A stretch of 64,000 bases of DNA from Bacillus massiliigorillae (GCF_000380245.2 NZ_HG428741.1:682728-746727), one strand, 5' to 3'; counted from the first letter of the stretch, positions 41,638 to 50,036 are shown. Notes: generated by a model from the letters alone, not told the origin. Program-made: numbers and translations.

Positions 41638-42040
41638 TGTTATTTTTGTTGGTCTTGCTAGTGGATTTGCAGTAGGAGCTGGTTTTGTAGCTTTTTTGAC
41701 GGTTTTAGGTGTTATTCCGAGAATTACTCAATTAACGAAAACACAATCAAAAATTCATTACTATGAAGTGAGTGTTATTGCAGGAGTGGTTGTGGGAGGC
41801 TGGATAAGTCTAAATCCTGTTACGCTTCATATACCTGTATTTTTTATGAGTATAGTGGGGGCGTTAAGTGGAATATTTAATGGTATGCTTGCTGCTGCAT
41901 TAACGGAAGTGATAAATGTTTTACCTATTTTAGCCAAGCGCATTGGTTTTCATGAGAAAATTGTTTATTTATTAATGGCGATGGTATTTGGAAAAATATG
42001 TGGTTCGTTATTCCAATGGATATATTTCATTGATCTATAG
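41618..42040 (+). CDS. spoVAB: Stage V sporulation protein AB
   Basis: A 140-residue membrane protein with about four hydrophobic helices (VGLASGFAVGAGFVAFLTVLG and others) and the family end LLMAMVFGKICGSLFQWIYF. It matches SpoVAB. Overlap with spoVAA indicates coupled translation. In B. subtilis spoVAC would come next; here spoVAEA comes next. Confidence 0.9.
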   Translation: MIILIISVIFVGLASGFAVGAGFVAFLTVLGVIPRITQLTKTQSKIHYYEVSVIAGVVVGGWISLNPVTLHIPVFFMSIVGALSGIFNGMLAAALTEVINVLPILAKRIGFHEKIVYLLMAMVFGKICGSLFQWIYFIDL

Positions 42041-42060
42041 TAAAGAAAGGATAACCATTC

Positions 42061-42633
42061 ATGAGCGAAAAGCGTAAAGTCATATTAATAACGGATGGCG
42101 ATGAATATGCAAAGCGAACTGTTGAATTGGTTGCGAAGGAAATTGGAGGAAGATGTATTTCTTTGTCACATGGAAATCCAACGGTGCTGAGTGGTTCGAA
42201 AATAGTTCAGTTAATTAAAAAAGCTCCACATGACCCTGTCTTAGTGATGGTTGATGATAGTGGTTATGTTGGTGAAGGTATAGGCGAAAAAGCGATGAGA
42301 TACATATGTAAGCATCGTGATATAGAAGTATTAGGTATTATTGCAGTGGCATCAAAGACGAGGCAAAGAGAATGGACAAAAGTCGATGTTTGTATTGATC
42401 GATTTGGTGAATTAACGGAGTTTGGTGTAGATAAATTTGGGCTTCGTGAAATGGATGTGGGACGAATTACAGGAGATACAGTGTACAGTATTGATTCGCT
42501 TGATGTACCCCTGGTTGTAGGTATTGGAGATGTTGGGAAAATGGCAATGAAGGATCATTACAGTAAAGGTGCACCAATTACTAAGCTTGCGGTGCAATTA
42601 ATATTAGAAAGGAGTGGATATTATGACAACTAA
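42061..42633 (+). CDS. spoVAEA: Stage V sporulation protein AE (SpoVAEA type)
   Basis: A 190-residue soluble protein beginning KRKVILITDGDEYAKRTVE, with VMVDDSGYVGEGIGEKAMR and VLGIIAVASKTRQREWTKVD, all hallmarks of SpoVAEA. Its biochemical role in spores is not settled in the literature I know. AAAGGAT precedes the ATG. It directly follows spoVAB, so spoVAC, spoVAD and spoVAEB are missing from this operon. Confidence 0.9.
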   Translation: MSEKRKVILITDGDEYAKRTVELVAKEIGGRCISLSHGNPTVLSGSKIVQLIKKAPHDPVLVMVDDSGYVGEGIGEKAMRYICKHRDIEVLGIIAVASKTRQREWTKVDVCIDRFGELTEFGVDKFGLREMDVGRITGDTVYSIDSLDVPLVVGIGDVGKMAMKDHYSKGAPITKLAVQLILERSGYYDN

Positions 42634-44101
42634 AAGCGAAGAGAAAAAGCCAATTTCTAAAAGATTAACCGATACTGAAAAATTTATGGAAGATAAAGTG
42701 GGTCTTGGCCAAAGTTTTGATTTAGGAATTCGGAAGTTTACAATCTTAAAGAAAGAAGTAAATCTGTATTATGTAAATGGTTTGTGTGATACTGCATTTA
42801 TTATTCAATTATTAGAGGAATTAGTAGAATTAAATGATAATGAACGATTGAATAGACATATCTTTGATATAATAAAAAATCGTTTAGTTCATCAATCTGT
42901 GGCAAATATCCATACATTAGATGAGTTAGTTGATCAAGTCTTAACAGGGTTAATTGTATTTCTTATTGAAGGTGAGGAGTATGGTCTCGTTGTTGACGTT
43001 CGAAGTTATCCAGGCCGTCAACCTTCAGAACCTGATACAGAAAAGGTTGTCAGAGGTTCGCGTGACGGATTCGTAGAGAATATTATCATTAATACAGCGC
43101 TAACACGTAGACGTATTCATGATGAGCGATTACGCTTTGAAATTATGAAGGTAGGGGAGCGTTCAAAGACGGATGTAGTAATTGGTTACATAAAAGATGT
43201 TGCAAATCCTGATTTAGTAGAAACAGTGCGAAAAAAAATCCAAGATATAAAAATCGATGGATTAACGATGGCAGATAAAACAGTGGAAGAATTTATGGTA
43301 AGGCAAGGCTATAATCCATATCCATTAGTAAGATATACAGAAAGAGCGGATGTTGGTGCTACTCATTTATTAGAAGGTCATGTATTAATTTATGTTGATA
43401 CATCACCGAGCGTCATAATTACACCGACTACATACTTTCTTCATGTACAGCATGCCGAGGAATATAGGCAATCACCAACGGTAGGTACTTTTGTCCGATG
43501 GATTCGATTCATAGGAATTTTTGCTTCATTATTTTTATTACCGTTATGGTATCTGTTTGTGCAAGAGCCTTCCTTGCTTCCGGAAAGACTAGCGTTTGTT
43601 GGGCCCAATGAAGATACGAATATACCTGTGTTGATTCAAATATTTATAGCGGATATAGGAGTAGAGCTATTAAGGTTAGCGGCGATTCATACACCAACAC
43701 CATTAGCAACCGCAATGAGCTTGGTGGCAGCTATTCTTATGGGACAAATAGCCGTAGATGTAGGTATGTTTGTCGCTGAAGTTATTTTGTATGTAGCAGT
43801 AGCTACGTTAGGTACTTTTGCTACACCAAGCTTAGAGTTAAGTGTTGCAAATAAATTGGCACGCATATTTTTGATTCTATGTGTCGCTATATTTAAAGTT
43901 CCTGGATTTGTCATCGGAGTCACAATTTATATATTATATTTAGCACATATTAAGTCAATTAGAACGCCTTATTTATGGCCGTTTATTCCTTTTAACCCGA
44001 TGGCATTTAGTCAAATTCTAATTCGTAGATCAGTGCCAGGTTCAAAAGTCCGACCAAGTATAGTACATCCTCGAAATCGTTTCAAACAGCCAGAAAATTA
44101 A
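42623..44101 (+). CDS. spoVAF: Stage V sporulation protein AF
   Basis: A 492-residue membrane protein of the GerA/SpoVAF family, related to the A subunits of germinant receptors. A large soluble N-terminal domain (about residues 1-290) is followed by about five helices (FIGIFASLFLLPLWYLFV, ATAMSLVAAILMGQIAVDVG and others). ATG at 42623 is eight bases after AAAGGAG; the codon at 42614 overlaps that site. It is the last gene of the operon. Confidence 0.92.
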   Translation: MTTKSEEKKPISKRLTDTEKFMEDKVGLGQSFDLGIRKFTILKKEVNLYYVNGLCDTAFIIQLLEELVELNDNERLNRHIFDIIKNRLVHQSVANIHTLDELVDQVLTGLIVFLIEGEEYGLVVDVRSYPGRQPSEPDTEKVVRGSRDGFVENIIINTALTRRRIHDERLRFEIMKVGERSKTDVVIGYIKDVANPDLVETVRKKIQDIKIDGLTMADKTVEEFMVRQGYNPYPLVRYTERADVGATHLLEGHVLIYVDTSPSVIITPTTYFLHVQHAEEYRQSPTVGTFVRWIRFIGIFASLFLLPLWYLFVQEPSLLPERLAFVGPNEDTNIPVLIQIFIADIGVELLRLAAIHTPTPLATAMSLVAAILMGQIAVDVGMFVAEVILYVAVATLGTFATPSLELSVANKLARIFLILCVAIFKVPGFVIGVTIYILYLAHIKSIRTPYLWPFIPFNPMAFSQILIRRSVPGSKVRPSIVHPRNRFKQPEN

Positions 44102-44168
44102 TTACTAAGCCCTTGAAGTTGCAAGATTATTATGTTAATTTAATTTTATTCTATATTATGTACGTAAG

Positions 44169-44202
44169 TAGACAGTAATTAAATAGTTGCTGTCTATTTT
44201 AT
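44169..44202 (+). terminator. Terminator of spoVA
   Basis: TAGACAGTAA pairs with TTGCTGTCTA (one T-G pair), followed by TTTTA. Confidence 0.78.
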
Positions 44203-44263
44203 AATTATTGAAGAATATATGGTAAATCTAGAATCAGAGTTTTGATGAGAAGGGATGAGGGCA

Positions 44264-45583
44264 ATGTACTTTTATGGTACTAGCAAAGTAAATAATGAAG
44301 GTCATCTGGAAATTGGAGGAAAAGACACGGTTGAGCTTGTAGAGAAATATGGTACACCTCTTTATGTTTACGACACAGCACTTATTAGAGAAAGAGCTAG
44401 AGGATTTAAAGAAACATTTGAAAAATTAGGTGTTTCTGCACAAGTAGCATATGCAAGTAAAGCATTCTCATCAATTGCGATGATTCAATTAGCGGAAGAA
44501 GAAGGATTATCGTTGGATGTTGTATCTGCTGGCGAATTATATACAGCTTTAGCAGCAGGTTTTCCAAAAGAGAAAATTCATTTTCACGGTAATAATAAAA
44601 GTGAAGAAGAGCTTATTATGGCAATTGATGAAAACATTGGTTGTATTGTTGTTGATAATGATTGTGAACTATTTAAGCTTGAAGAATTATGTCAGAAAAG
44701 AAATAAAAAAATCCCTGTACTACTGCGCGTAACACCTGGGGTGGAAGCTCATACACATGATTATATTGTAACGGGCCAAGAAGATTCAAAATTTGGATTT
44801 CACTTACAAAATGGTCAAGCTGAGAAAGCGATGTTATTCGCTATGAATAGTGATAGCATTGAATTATTAGGTTTACATTGTCATATCGGTTCACAAATTT
44901 TTGAAACAGCCGGTTTCTTATTAGCGGCTGACAAATTAATGCAAAAGTTAAAAGAATGGTACGATGAATATCAATTTGAAGCAAAAGTTCTAAATCTTGG
45001 TGGTGGGTTCGGTATTCGCTATACGGAAGAAGATCATCCTCTACCGCCAGCTCAATATGTTGAAGAAATCGTGAAAGAAGTACAGAAACAAGCGAATACA
45101 TTAGGGTTAATTGTTCCTGAAATTTGGATTGAGCCAGGTCGCTCATTAGTTGGAGATGCAGGTACAACTTTATATCGTACAGGAAATTATAAAGAAATTC
45201 CAGATGTGCGAAAGTATTTAGCGATAGATGGTGGAATGAGTGATAATATTCGTCCAGCGTTATACAGTGCTAAATATGATGCAGTGCTTGCTAATCGTAT
45301 GAATGATGAAGTAGAAGAAACGGTTTCAATTGCAGGGAAATGCTGTGAGAGCGGAGATATGTTAATTTGGGATTTACCGCTTCCTAGAGCTAATGCTAAT
45401 GATATTTTAGCAGTTTTCTGTACAGGCGCATACGGATACGCAATGGCAAATAATTATAACCGTATTCCAAGACCAGCAGTTGTTTTCGTAGAGAATGGAA
45501 AAGATTATTTAGTTATTAAACGTGAGACGTTACAAGATTTAATTAAGCTAGATTTACCTTTAGGAGAAACAGCGATAAAATAA
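44264..45583 (+). CDS. lysA: Diaminopimelate decarboxylase
   Basis: A 439-residue PLP enzyme that makes lysine from meso-diaminopimelate. The PLP lysine is in VAYASKAFSS (about residues 60-69). Further motifs are HFHGNNKSEEEL, GLHCHIGSQI, LGGGFGIRY (phosphate loop), EPGRSLVGDAGTT and the catalytic CCESGD. The start MYFYGTSKVN (ATG 44264) matches LysA starts and follows GATGAGG. No lysine riboswitch was found upstream. It follows spoVAF as in B. subtilis. Confidence 0.96.
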   Translation: MYFYGTSKVNNEGHLEIGGKDTVELVEKYGTPLYVYDTALIRERARGFKETFEKLGVSAQVAYASKAFSSIAMIQLAEEEGLSLDVVSAGELYTALAAGFPKEKIHFHGNNKSEEELIMAIDENIGCIVVDNDCELFKLEELCQKRNKKIPVLLRVTPGVEAHTHDYIVTGQEDSKFGFHLQNGQAEKAMLFAMNSDSIELLGLHCHIGSQIFETAGFLLAADKLMQKLKEWYDEYQFEAKVLNLGGGFGIRYTEEDHPLPPAQYVEEIVKEVQKQANTLGLIVPEIWIEPGRSLVGDAGTTLYRTGNYKEIPDVRKYLAIDGGMSDNIRPALYSAKYDAVLANRMNDEVEETVSIAGKCCESGDMLIWDLPLPRANANDILAVFCTGAYGYAMANNYNRIPRPAVVFVENGKDYLVIKRETLQDLIKLDLPLGETAIK

Positions 45584-45584
45584 A

Positions 45585-45632
45585 GAAAAAACATCACCTT
45601 AAGGACACATCCTTAAGGTGATGTTTTTTTGT
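45585..45632 (+). terminator. Terminator of lysA
   Basis: ACATCACCTTAAGG pairs perfectly with CCTTAAGGTGATGT, followed by T7. Confidence 0.93.
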
Positions 45633-45671
45633 AATGATAAGAATGTATAAAAATTTTGTGTAATGTCTAAA

Positions 45672-45770
45672 CTTACACCTGCTATGTTCGGAAATAAGCC
45701 AACCTGTTTTGAAAACCAAGTGCGGGTTCTTAAACAGCTCGTCTTATTTCTGCCACATAGCTCTTTTTTA
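45672..45770. repeat. Hairpin repeat family A, copy 2
   Basis: Begins CTTACACCTGCTATGTTCGG and ends ACATAGCTCTTTTTT. The outer stem is CTATGT/ACATAG (45682-45687 with 45755-45760), where copy 1 has CTATGC/GCATAG, so the pair changes together. It ends four bases before the ypuA stop codon. Confidence 0.85.
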
Positions 45771-45774
45771 GTGA

Positions 45775-46650
45775 TTATTGAAATAGTGATTTAAACCAAT
45801 CAATAATACCTACAAAGAATTCTTTTACTTTATCTAAGAAGCCTTGACCTTCTTCAGAGCTTAGGAATTCCGTTAATTTATCTTTTGCATTAGTTAATTG
45901 ATCTCCAACTGCATTCCAATTAATATTTAAATCTTTTAATTTATCAAATAGGTTAGTTAAGCTTTGTTTTTGTGCTTCAGTTAATTCAATATTTAAATCT
46001 TTAGAAGCTTGATCTACAATCGATTGAACATCTTCTGTGTTTTGTGGCGGATTTTTTGAAATCTCATCTTTAATTTGCGTCATTAATGCAGATGCTTCAT
46101 CTGTACCAATTTGATCTCCTAGCTTAGCGGTTGTTACCATTTCTTCGTTTGCTGCTTGTTTAACTTCTTCGGGTATTTTTTTATCTGCAGTTATTTCATA
46201 AGCTTTTATAACACCAGTAAGTGCTGCTGTTCCTGATACTGCCATAGGAGCTGTAACATAAACTTCCGCATCTTTAACGCCAGCTGTTGCTAAAGCGTTG
46301 ATGAACATTTCATCACTTACCCAGTCAATATTATGCGATTTTACGATAATCCCTGATCCTTTTTTACCGATTGTAATTTTTGAAGAAGAAAGAGCTCTCG
46401 TTCCTATTAGAGCCTTAGAAACATATTGACCTAAATACTGATGTTCTTCTTCATTCGTTACTTCAATTACATTTGTGCCTTCAGGAACATTCATTTCTTT
46501 TAATAATTGCTCTTTTTGAGCTACTGTTAGATTCTTTCCTAATGTGACGATTGAATCTCCAACTTGAGCATCAGCAAAAGCTTGTATTGGTAACATTAGC
46601 ATACAGCTCATCATAACAGCTAGTATGATTTTCTTACTTATTCGTTTCAT
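45775..46650 (-). CDS. ypuA: DUF1002 secreted protein, YpuA-like
   Basis: A 291-residue protein with a signal peptide (KKIILAVMMSCMLMLPIQAFA, cleaved near residue 26). The body is the DUF1002 domain: VTLGKNLTVAQKEQLLKEMN, SKITIGKKGSGIIVKSHNID, and AEVYVTAPMAVSGTAALTG. It matches YpuA by family and by its place after lysA. The C-terminus holds a helical stretch ending in aromatic residues (DWFKSLF). Function unknown. GGGAGG precedes the minus-strand ATG. Confidence 0.88.
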   Translation of the reverse strand: MKRISKKIILAVMMSCMLMLPIQAFADAQVGDSIVTLGKNLTVAQKEQLLKEMNVPEGTNVIEVTNEEEHQYLGQYVSKALIGTRALSSSKITIGKKGSGIIVKSHNIDWVSDEMFINALATAGVKDAEVYVTAPMAVSGTAALTGVIKAYEITADKKIPEEVKQAANEEMVTTAKLGDQIGTDEASALMTQIKDEISKNPPQNTEDVQSIVDQASKDLNIELTEAQKQSLTNLFDKLKDLNINWNAVGDQLTNAKDKLTEFLSSEEGQGFLDKVKEFFVGIIDWFKSLFQ

Positions 46651-46956
46651 TGTGAAACCTCCCTTAATACATATAGACGATCAAGAATCAAGAAAAGATT
46701 CATTTTTATCGACTTTTAAGTTTAGTACTTTTACCCATTTTACACAAGCACTACACAAGCATAATGAAATAAATACAATAAATCAATATGACTTGAGTTG
46801 TATTATTATCTAAACCTTATTATACTTTTTCATAGTTCTAATTTTTCGCAAAAAAATAAAAAAGTTTGATATGATAATTGTGATTATGTGAAACTTTGCT
46901 AGAGAAGAAGAATTTTCATGCCCCTCTATAGTGGGAAAAGTGTATTTTTGAAAGGG
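46651..46956. other. Gap upstream of ypuA
   Basis: About 300 AT-rich bases. It should hold the minus-strand ypuA promoter. The plus-strand open frame across 46625-46813 has no ribosome site and is not credible. I see no structured element. Confidence 0.4.
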
Positions 46957-47052
46957 ATGGATATTTTGAGGAAAAGCAATATTATTTTATTAATAATGCT
47001 AATCATTTTAGCATTGGGATGGGGTTTTGTTTATTGGCGATTTATCGCTTAA
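46957..47052 (+). CDS. Possible 31-residue single-helix membrane peptide
   Basis: ATG at 46957 follows GAAAGGG. The peptide is MDILRKSN, then IILLLIMLIILALGWGF-type hydrophobic residues, then VYWRFIA. It would span the membrane once with positive residues inside. I recognise no family. The short length makes chance occurrence possible. Confidence 0.4.
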   Translation: MDILRKSNIILLIMLIILALGWGFVYWRFIA

Positions 47053-47246
47053 AGGCGGATACAAACAACGAAAGCACTGGAAATAATTAATAAAAAACTA
47101 CTGTGAAACTATTTTTTTGTAATAGATTTACTGTCGTATGATGTTGATAGAAGTCTATTTATTTTGTAAAATAATAGAGAATTACATAAGAAAAGTAGAA
47201 TCTCGGTAGTCAAAAAACGTTCTTGATTAATAAAGAGGTAAATACT

Positions 47247-47600
47247 ATGTTAATACGTTATAAGAAGATTTTAGAGAAAATCGCAATGGGTCTTTTATCT
47301 TTTATGCCTGATGAAAAAGATATCAAGAAGCTTCAAGCTACTATTAAACAGTACGAAACGCTAGAGAATTGGCAATTATATTTATGGAAAGAAGAAGATG
47401 ACATGATTGGTTTAATAGGGGTTGTCATCGAATCTGAAGAAACTGTGCTCATACAACATTTAACAGTAAATCCTTCCTTTCGCAATCAAGGTATAGGAAG
47501 AAAAATGCTTCAGCAAATGAAAGAAATATACTGTAATAAGGAATTTAAAGCAAATGATGTGACGGCTTCCTACGTTGGAAAGTGCGGTACTGAAGTTTAA
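47247..47600 (+). CDS. ribT: RibT-like GNAT acetyltransferase
   Basis: A 117-residue small GNAT protein. The start MLIRYKKILEKIAMGLLSFMP is nearly the same as B. subtilis RibT, and the acetyl-CoA loop is VNPSFRNQGIGRKML (about residues 80-94). In B. subtilis ribT ends the riboflavin operon (ribDEAHT) at this chromosomal place; here no rib gene is present. The C-terminal part (ANDVTASYVGKCG) is short and diverged. AAAGAGG precedes ATG 47247. Acetyl acceptor unknown. Confidence 0.82.
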   Translation: MLIRYKKILEKIAMGLLSFMPDEKDIKKLQATIKQYETLENWQLYLWKEEDDMIGLIGVVIESEETVLIQHLTVNPSFRNQGIGRKMLQQMKEIYCNKEFKANDVTASYVGKCGTEV

Positions 47601-47616
47601 GATTATAAAAATAGCC

Positions 47617-47682
47617 AGCAGCAATACTCAATATACTAGCCAATCATGATTGGCTAGTATATTGAAAGTTAGCTGTTTTTTT
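47617..47682. terminator. Bidirectional terminator between ribT and ypuF
   Basis: AATATACTAGCCAATCA (47630-47646) pairs perfectly with TGATTGGCTAGTATATT (47647-47663). An outer CAGC/GCTG pair and T7 follow on the plus side. Confidence 0.88.
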
Positions 47683-48199
47683 GTTGTCTTAATAGCTTTT
47701 GATGCACTCTCTCTTTTATGATTTCACTTCTGTCTCTTAATTTGTGGCGATTAATGAGGTAATCGCTTGCTTTAAAATTCAGTTGACACCAGATATATCC
47801 GCCTTGCTTACATACTTTTTGACAAAGAGCCAATAAGTCATCGTGGATGATTGGTAAATTTGAAGGAAGATATGATTGTTGGCATCTGATTTTTTCAAGA
47901 TTATCGTCTAACATAATAAAGAAAGCATGAACATTGATTCCTAATGTTGAAAGAACATTTTCGGGCGTGTTTTTCATAATATTAATGGCTTTTACTAATG
48001 TTTTTTCTGCTCCGATAAAATTATTTCTACGATGATGATATGCGGAGACTGCAATTAATATAAAACCAACCCAATGTGAATTTTTATTGCCTGGATCAAC
48101 TTCTTTCCAATAGTCTTCTAATATTTCATGGCACTCGAAGTAGTCTCGACTTCCGTGATAATGGACAAGGTAATTTATGTATGCTTCAGGATAAATCAT
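47669..48199 (-). CDS. ypuF: DUF309 family protein, YpuF-like
   Basis: A 176-residue helical protein with the DUF309 pattern YHGSRDYFECHEILEDYWKE (about residues 14-33) and WVGFILIAVSAYHHRRNNFIGA (in about 43-64). The conserved His-Glu pairs could bind metal, but this is not shown. It matches YpuF upstream of scpA in B. subtilis; here it is on the opposite strand. GAGAGGTGAT precedes the minus-strand ATG. Confidence 0.88.
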   Translation of the reverse strand: MIYPEAYINYLVHYHGSRDYFECHEILEDYWKEVDPGNKNSHWVGFILIAVSAYHHRRNNFIGAEKTLVKAINIMKNTPENVLSTLGINVHAFFIMLDDNLEKIRCQQSYLPSNLPIIHDDLLALCQKVCKQGGYIWCQLNFKASDYLINRHKLRDRSEIIKERVHQKLLRQQKNS

Positions 48200-48280
48200 A
48201 GTATCACCTCTCTCTTATAAAAGATTTTAGCAAAATTAATATTGTGTAGCGAATGATAAAGTTTACATTTTAATCTATGT

Positions 48281-48310
48281 AAAAAAACCCGGTCATTAGA
48301 TTGCCGGGTA
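48281..48310 (-). terminator. Terminator of the YjcZ-like gene
   Basis: On the minus strand ACCCGG pairs with CCGGGT and is followed by T7. It starts directly after the tiny gene's stop codon. Confidence 0.82.
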
Positions 48311-48318
48311 CAAGACTG

Positions 48319-48417
48319 TTAGCACCAAGCTGCACCAACAATAACTAATAAGATAAACAATGTAACAATTAAAGCGAAACCACTAATACCAACGCCTCCG
48401 CAACAACTATCTCCCAT
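48319..48417 (-). CDS. YjcZ-family small sporulation protein (32 residues)
   Basis: A tiny minus-strand gene. The peptide starts MGDSCCGGVGISG, followed by the hydrophobic FALIVTLFILLVIVGAAW and a final Cys. The Gly-rich head with a 'GFALIVxLFILLxIVGA' helix is the hallmark of YjcZ/SscA-type spore proteins. AAGGAGGG precedes the ATG at 48417, and a terminator follows. A CATACATCT motif near 48480 on the minus strand could be part of a sporulation promoter. Confidence 0.85.
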   Translation of the reverse strand: MGDSCCGGVGISGFALIVTLFILLVIVGAAWC

Positions 48418-48603
48418 ATAAATCCCTCCTTAAAAGGTTAACTTCAATCTCAGCATATGACACTATTTACAGAGATGTATGGGCTTACGCCTAATAATTA
48501 CTAAATATTACGTTTCTTCCCCATTCGTTCCCTACTTGGATAATGTGCATTTATCATCTATACTAATAATATTATTGTATTTAAAGTTGACGGTGGTTAT
48601 TAA

Positions 48604-49362
48604 ATGATTTATAACGTGAAAATAGATGCATTTGAAGGTCCTCTTGATTTACTTCTACATTTAATTCATACATTAGAAATTGATATTTATGATATCCCAG
48701 TTGCAGAAATTACGGAGCAATATCTCTTATATATTCATACTATGAAAGAATTAGAATTAGATGTAGCTAGTGAGTATTTAGTAATGGCCGCTACATTATT
48801 AGCGATTAAAAGTAAAATGCTTCTACCTAAGTATGAAGATGATTTAGTAGATGACGAGGAATTTGCATATGAAGAAGATCCGCGTGATGAGCTTGTTGAA
48901 AAACTATTAGAATATAAAAAGTATAAACAAGTAGCGGAAGAACTTAAAAATTTAGAACAAGAACGTAGCTTGATGTTTTCGAAGCCACCAGCTGATTTAA
49001 CATATTTAATGAAGGATGTAGGTATGCAACACATCGAATTAAATATTTCATTGTACGATATGCTTGGTGCTTATCATAAATTATTGAGACGTAAAAAACT
49101 TCAAAAACCGTTACACACAAAAGTAACGAAGCAAGAAATTTCAATAGAGAAACGTATGAGCGAAGTAATGAAGGAAATAGGTTCAAGAACAGGACGAGTA
49201 AGTTTTGGGTCACTATTCCCATACCATGATCGTGGACATATAGTTATTACTTTTTTAGCCATACTGGAATTACTTAAGCGAAATGAAATATACGCTGAAC
49301 AAGAAAATAATTTTGCGGAGTTATTCATTGCAAACAAGGAAGGTGTCATCGTTGGTGAGTAA
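48604..49362 (+). CDS. scpA: Segregation and condensation protein A
   Basis: A 252-residue kleisin. The start YNVKIDAFEGPLDLLLHLIH is a family hallmark and binds ScpB and SMC. The acidic middle (LPKYEDDLVDDEEFAYEEDPRDE, in about residues 79-101) and the C-terminal winged helix (GHIVITFLAILELLKRNEI) complete it. With SMC and ScpB it condenses and segregates the chromosome. It overlaps the start of scpB. Confidence 0.95.
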   Translation: MIYNVKIDAFEGPLDLLLHLIHTLEIDIYDIPVAEITEQYLLYIHTMKELELDVASEYLVMAATLLAIKSKMLLPKYEDDLVDDEEFAYEEDPRDELVEKLLEYKKYKQVAEELKNLEQERSLMFSKPPADLTYLMKDVGMQHIELNISLYDMLGAYHKLLRRKKLQKPLHTKVTKQEISIEKRMSEVMKEIGSRTGRVSFGSLFPYHDRGHIVITFLAILELLKRNEIYAEQENNFAELFIANKEGVIVGE

Positions 49363-49924
49363 AAATCAAACGCAAGGAATTCTAGAGGCTTTATTGTTTG
49401 CAGCTGGAGACGAGGGAATTTCAATACAACAAATTACTAATGTCATAGAAACGACAGAACTTGAAGCAACAAATATACTTGAAAATTTAAAAGAACAATA
49501 TTCAAATGCTGATCGTGGACTTACTATTATAGAAGTTGGTGGAGTTTTTCAACTTGTAACAAAGAAAGAGCATTCTATTTACTTGAAAAGGCTTGTTGAA
49601 TCACCTGGTAATGGAGGCTTGTCGCAAGCATCCTTAGAAACATTAGCAATTATTGCTTATAAACAGCCTATTACAAGGACAGAAATTGAGGACATTCGTG
49701 GAGTGAAAACGGATCGTGCCTTGCAGACTCTAATGGCTAAAGCGCTTATAAAGGAAGTTGGAAGAGCAGAGGGAACTGGTAGGGCAAGGCTTTATGGAAC
49801 TACAAAAGAATTTTTAGATTGCTTCGGTTTAAAAACGATTGAAGAATTGCCACCTCTAGAGGAACCAAATGAAGATGCATTAGAACAAGGTGAAGCGGAT
49901 TTATTCTTCGGTTTACCTAATTAA
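49352..49924 (+). CDS. scpB: Segregation and condensation protein B
   Basis: A 190-residue protein with two winged helices. The signatures are GILEALLFAAGDEGISIQQI (about residues 9-28), LSQASLETLAIIAYKQPITR (about 90-109) and YGTTKEFLDCFGLKT (about 150-164). TTG at 49352 (or GTG at 49355) follows AGGAAGG; the longer frame from 49283 lies inside scpA. It overlaps scpA by 11 bases, so translation is coupled. Confidence 0.95.
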   Translation: MVSKNQTQGILEALLFAAGDEGISIQQITNVIETTELEATNILENLKEQYSNADRGLTIIEVGGVFQLVTKKEHSIYLKRLVESPGNGGLSQASLETLAIIAYKQPITRTEIEDIRGVKTDRALQTLMAKALIKEVGRAEGTGRARLYGTTKEFLDCFGLKTIEELPPLEEPNEDALEQGEADLFFGLPN

Positions 49925-49934
49925 TTTTACTTAT

Positions 49935-50036
49935 GAAGAACGAATAATTGATATGTTAGTACTTTCTAAATTGTGTTACTATAAGAGGAAGTATATGTGG
50001 GATGTTTTTCCACTTATCAATATTCGTTCTTTTTAC
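49935..50036 (+). ncRNA. Possible three-way-junction RNA structure after scpB
   Basis: A closing stem of about 15 pairs, AGAACGAATAATTGATA (49938-49954) with TATCAATATTCGTTCT (50015-50030), has one bulged A and is followed by T5. Inside are two further hairpins: TACTTTCT/AGGAAGTA (49960-49967 with 49986-49993) and GTGGGA/TTCCAC (49997-50002 with 50008-50013). It could be an elaborate terminator of scpAB or a separate structured RNA. Confidence 0.5.

Noticed and set aside
44102..44263. Lysine riboswitch before lysA
   Set aside because: The space is only 160 bases, contains the spoVA terminator, and lacks the conserved lysine-riboswitch segments.
46625..46813. Plus-strand frame of 62 codons upstream of ypuA
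   Set aside because: No ribosome site, overlaps the ypuA start and promoter region, and composition looks random.
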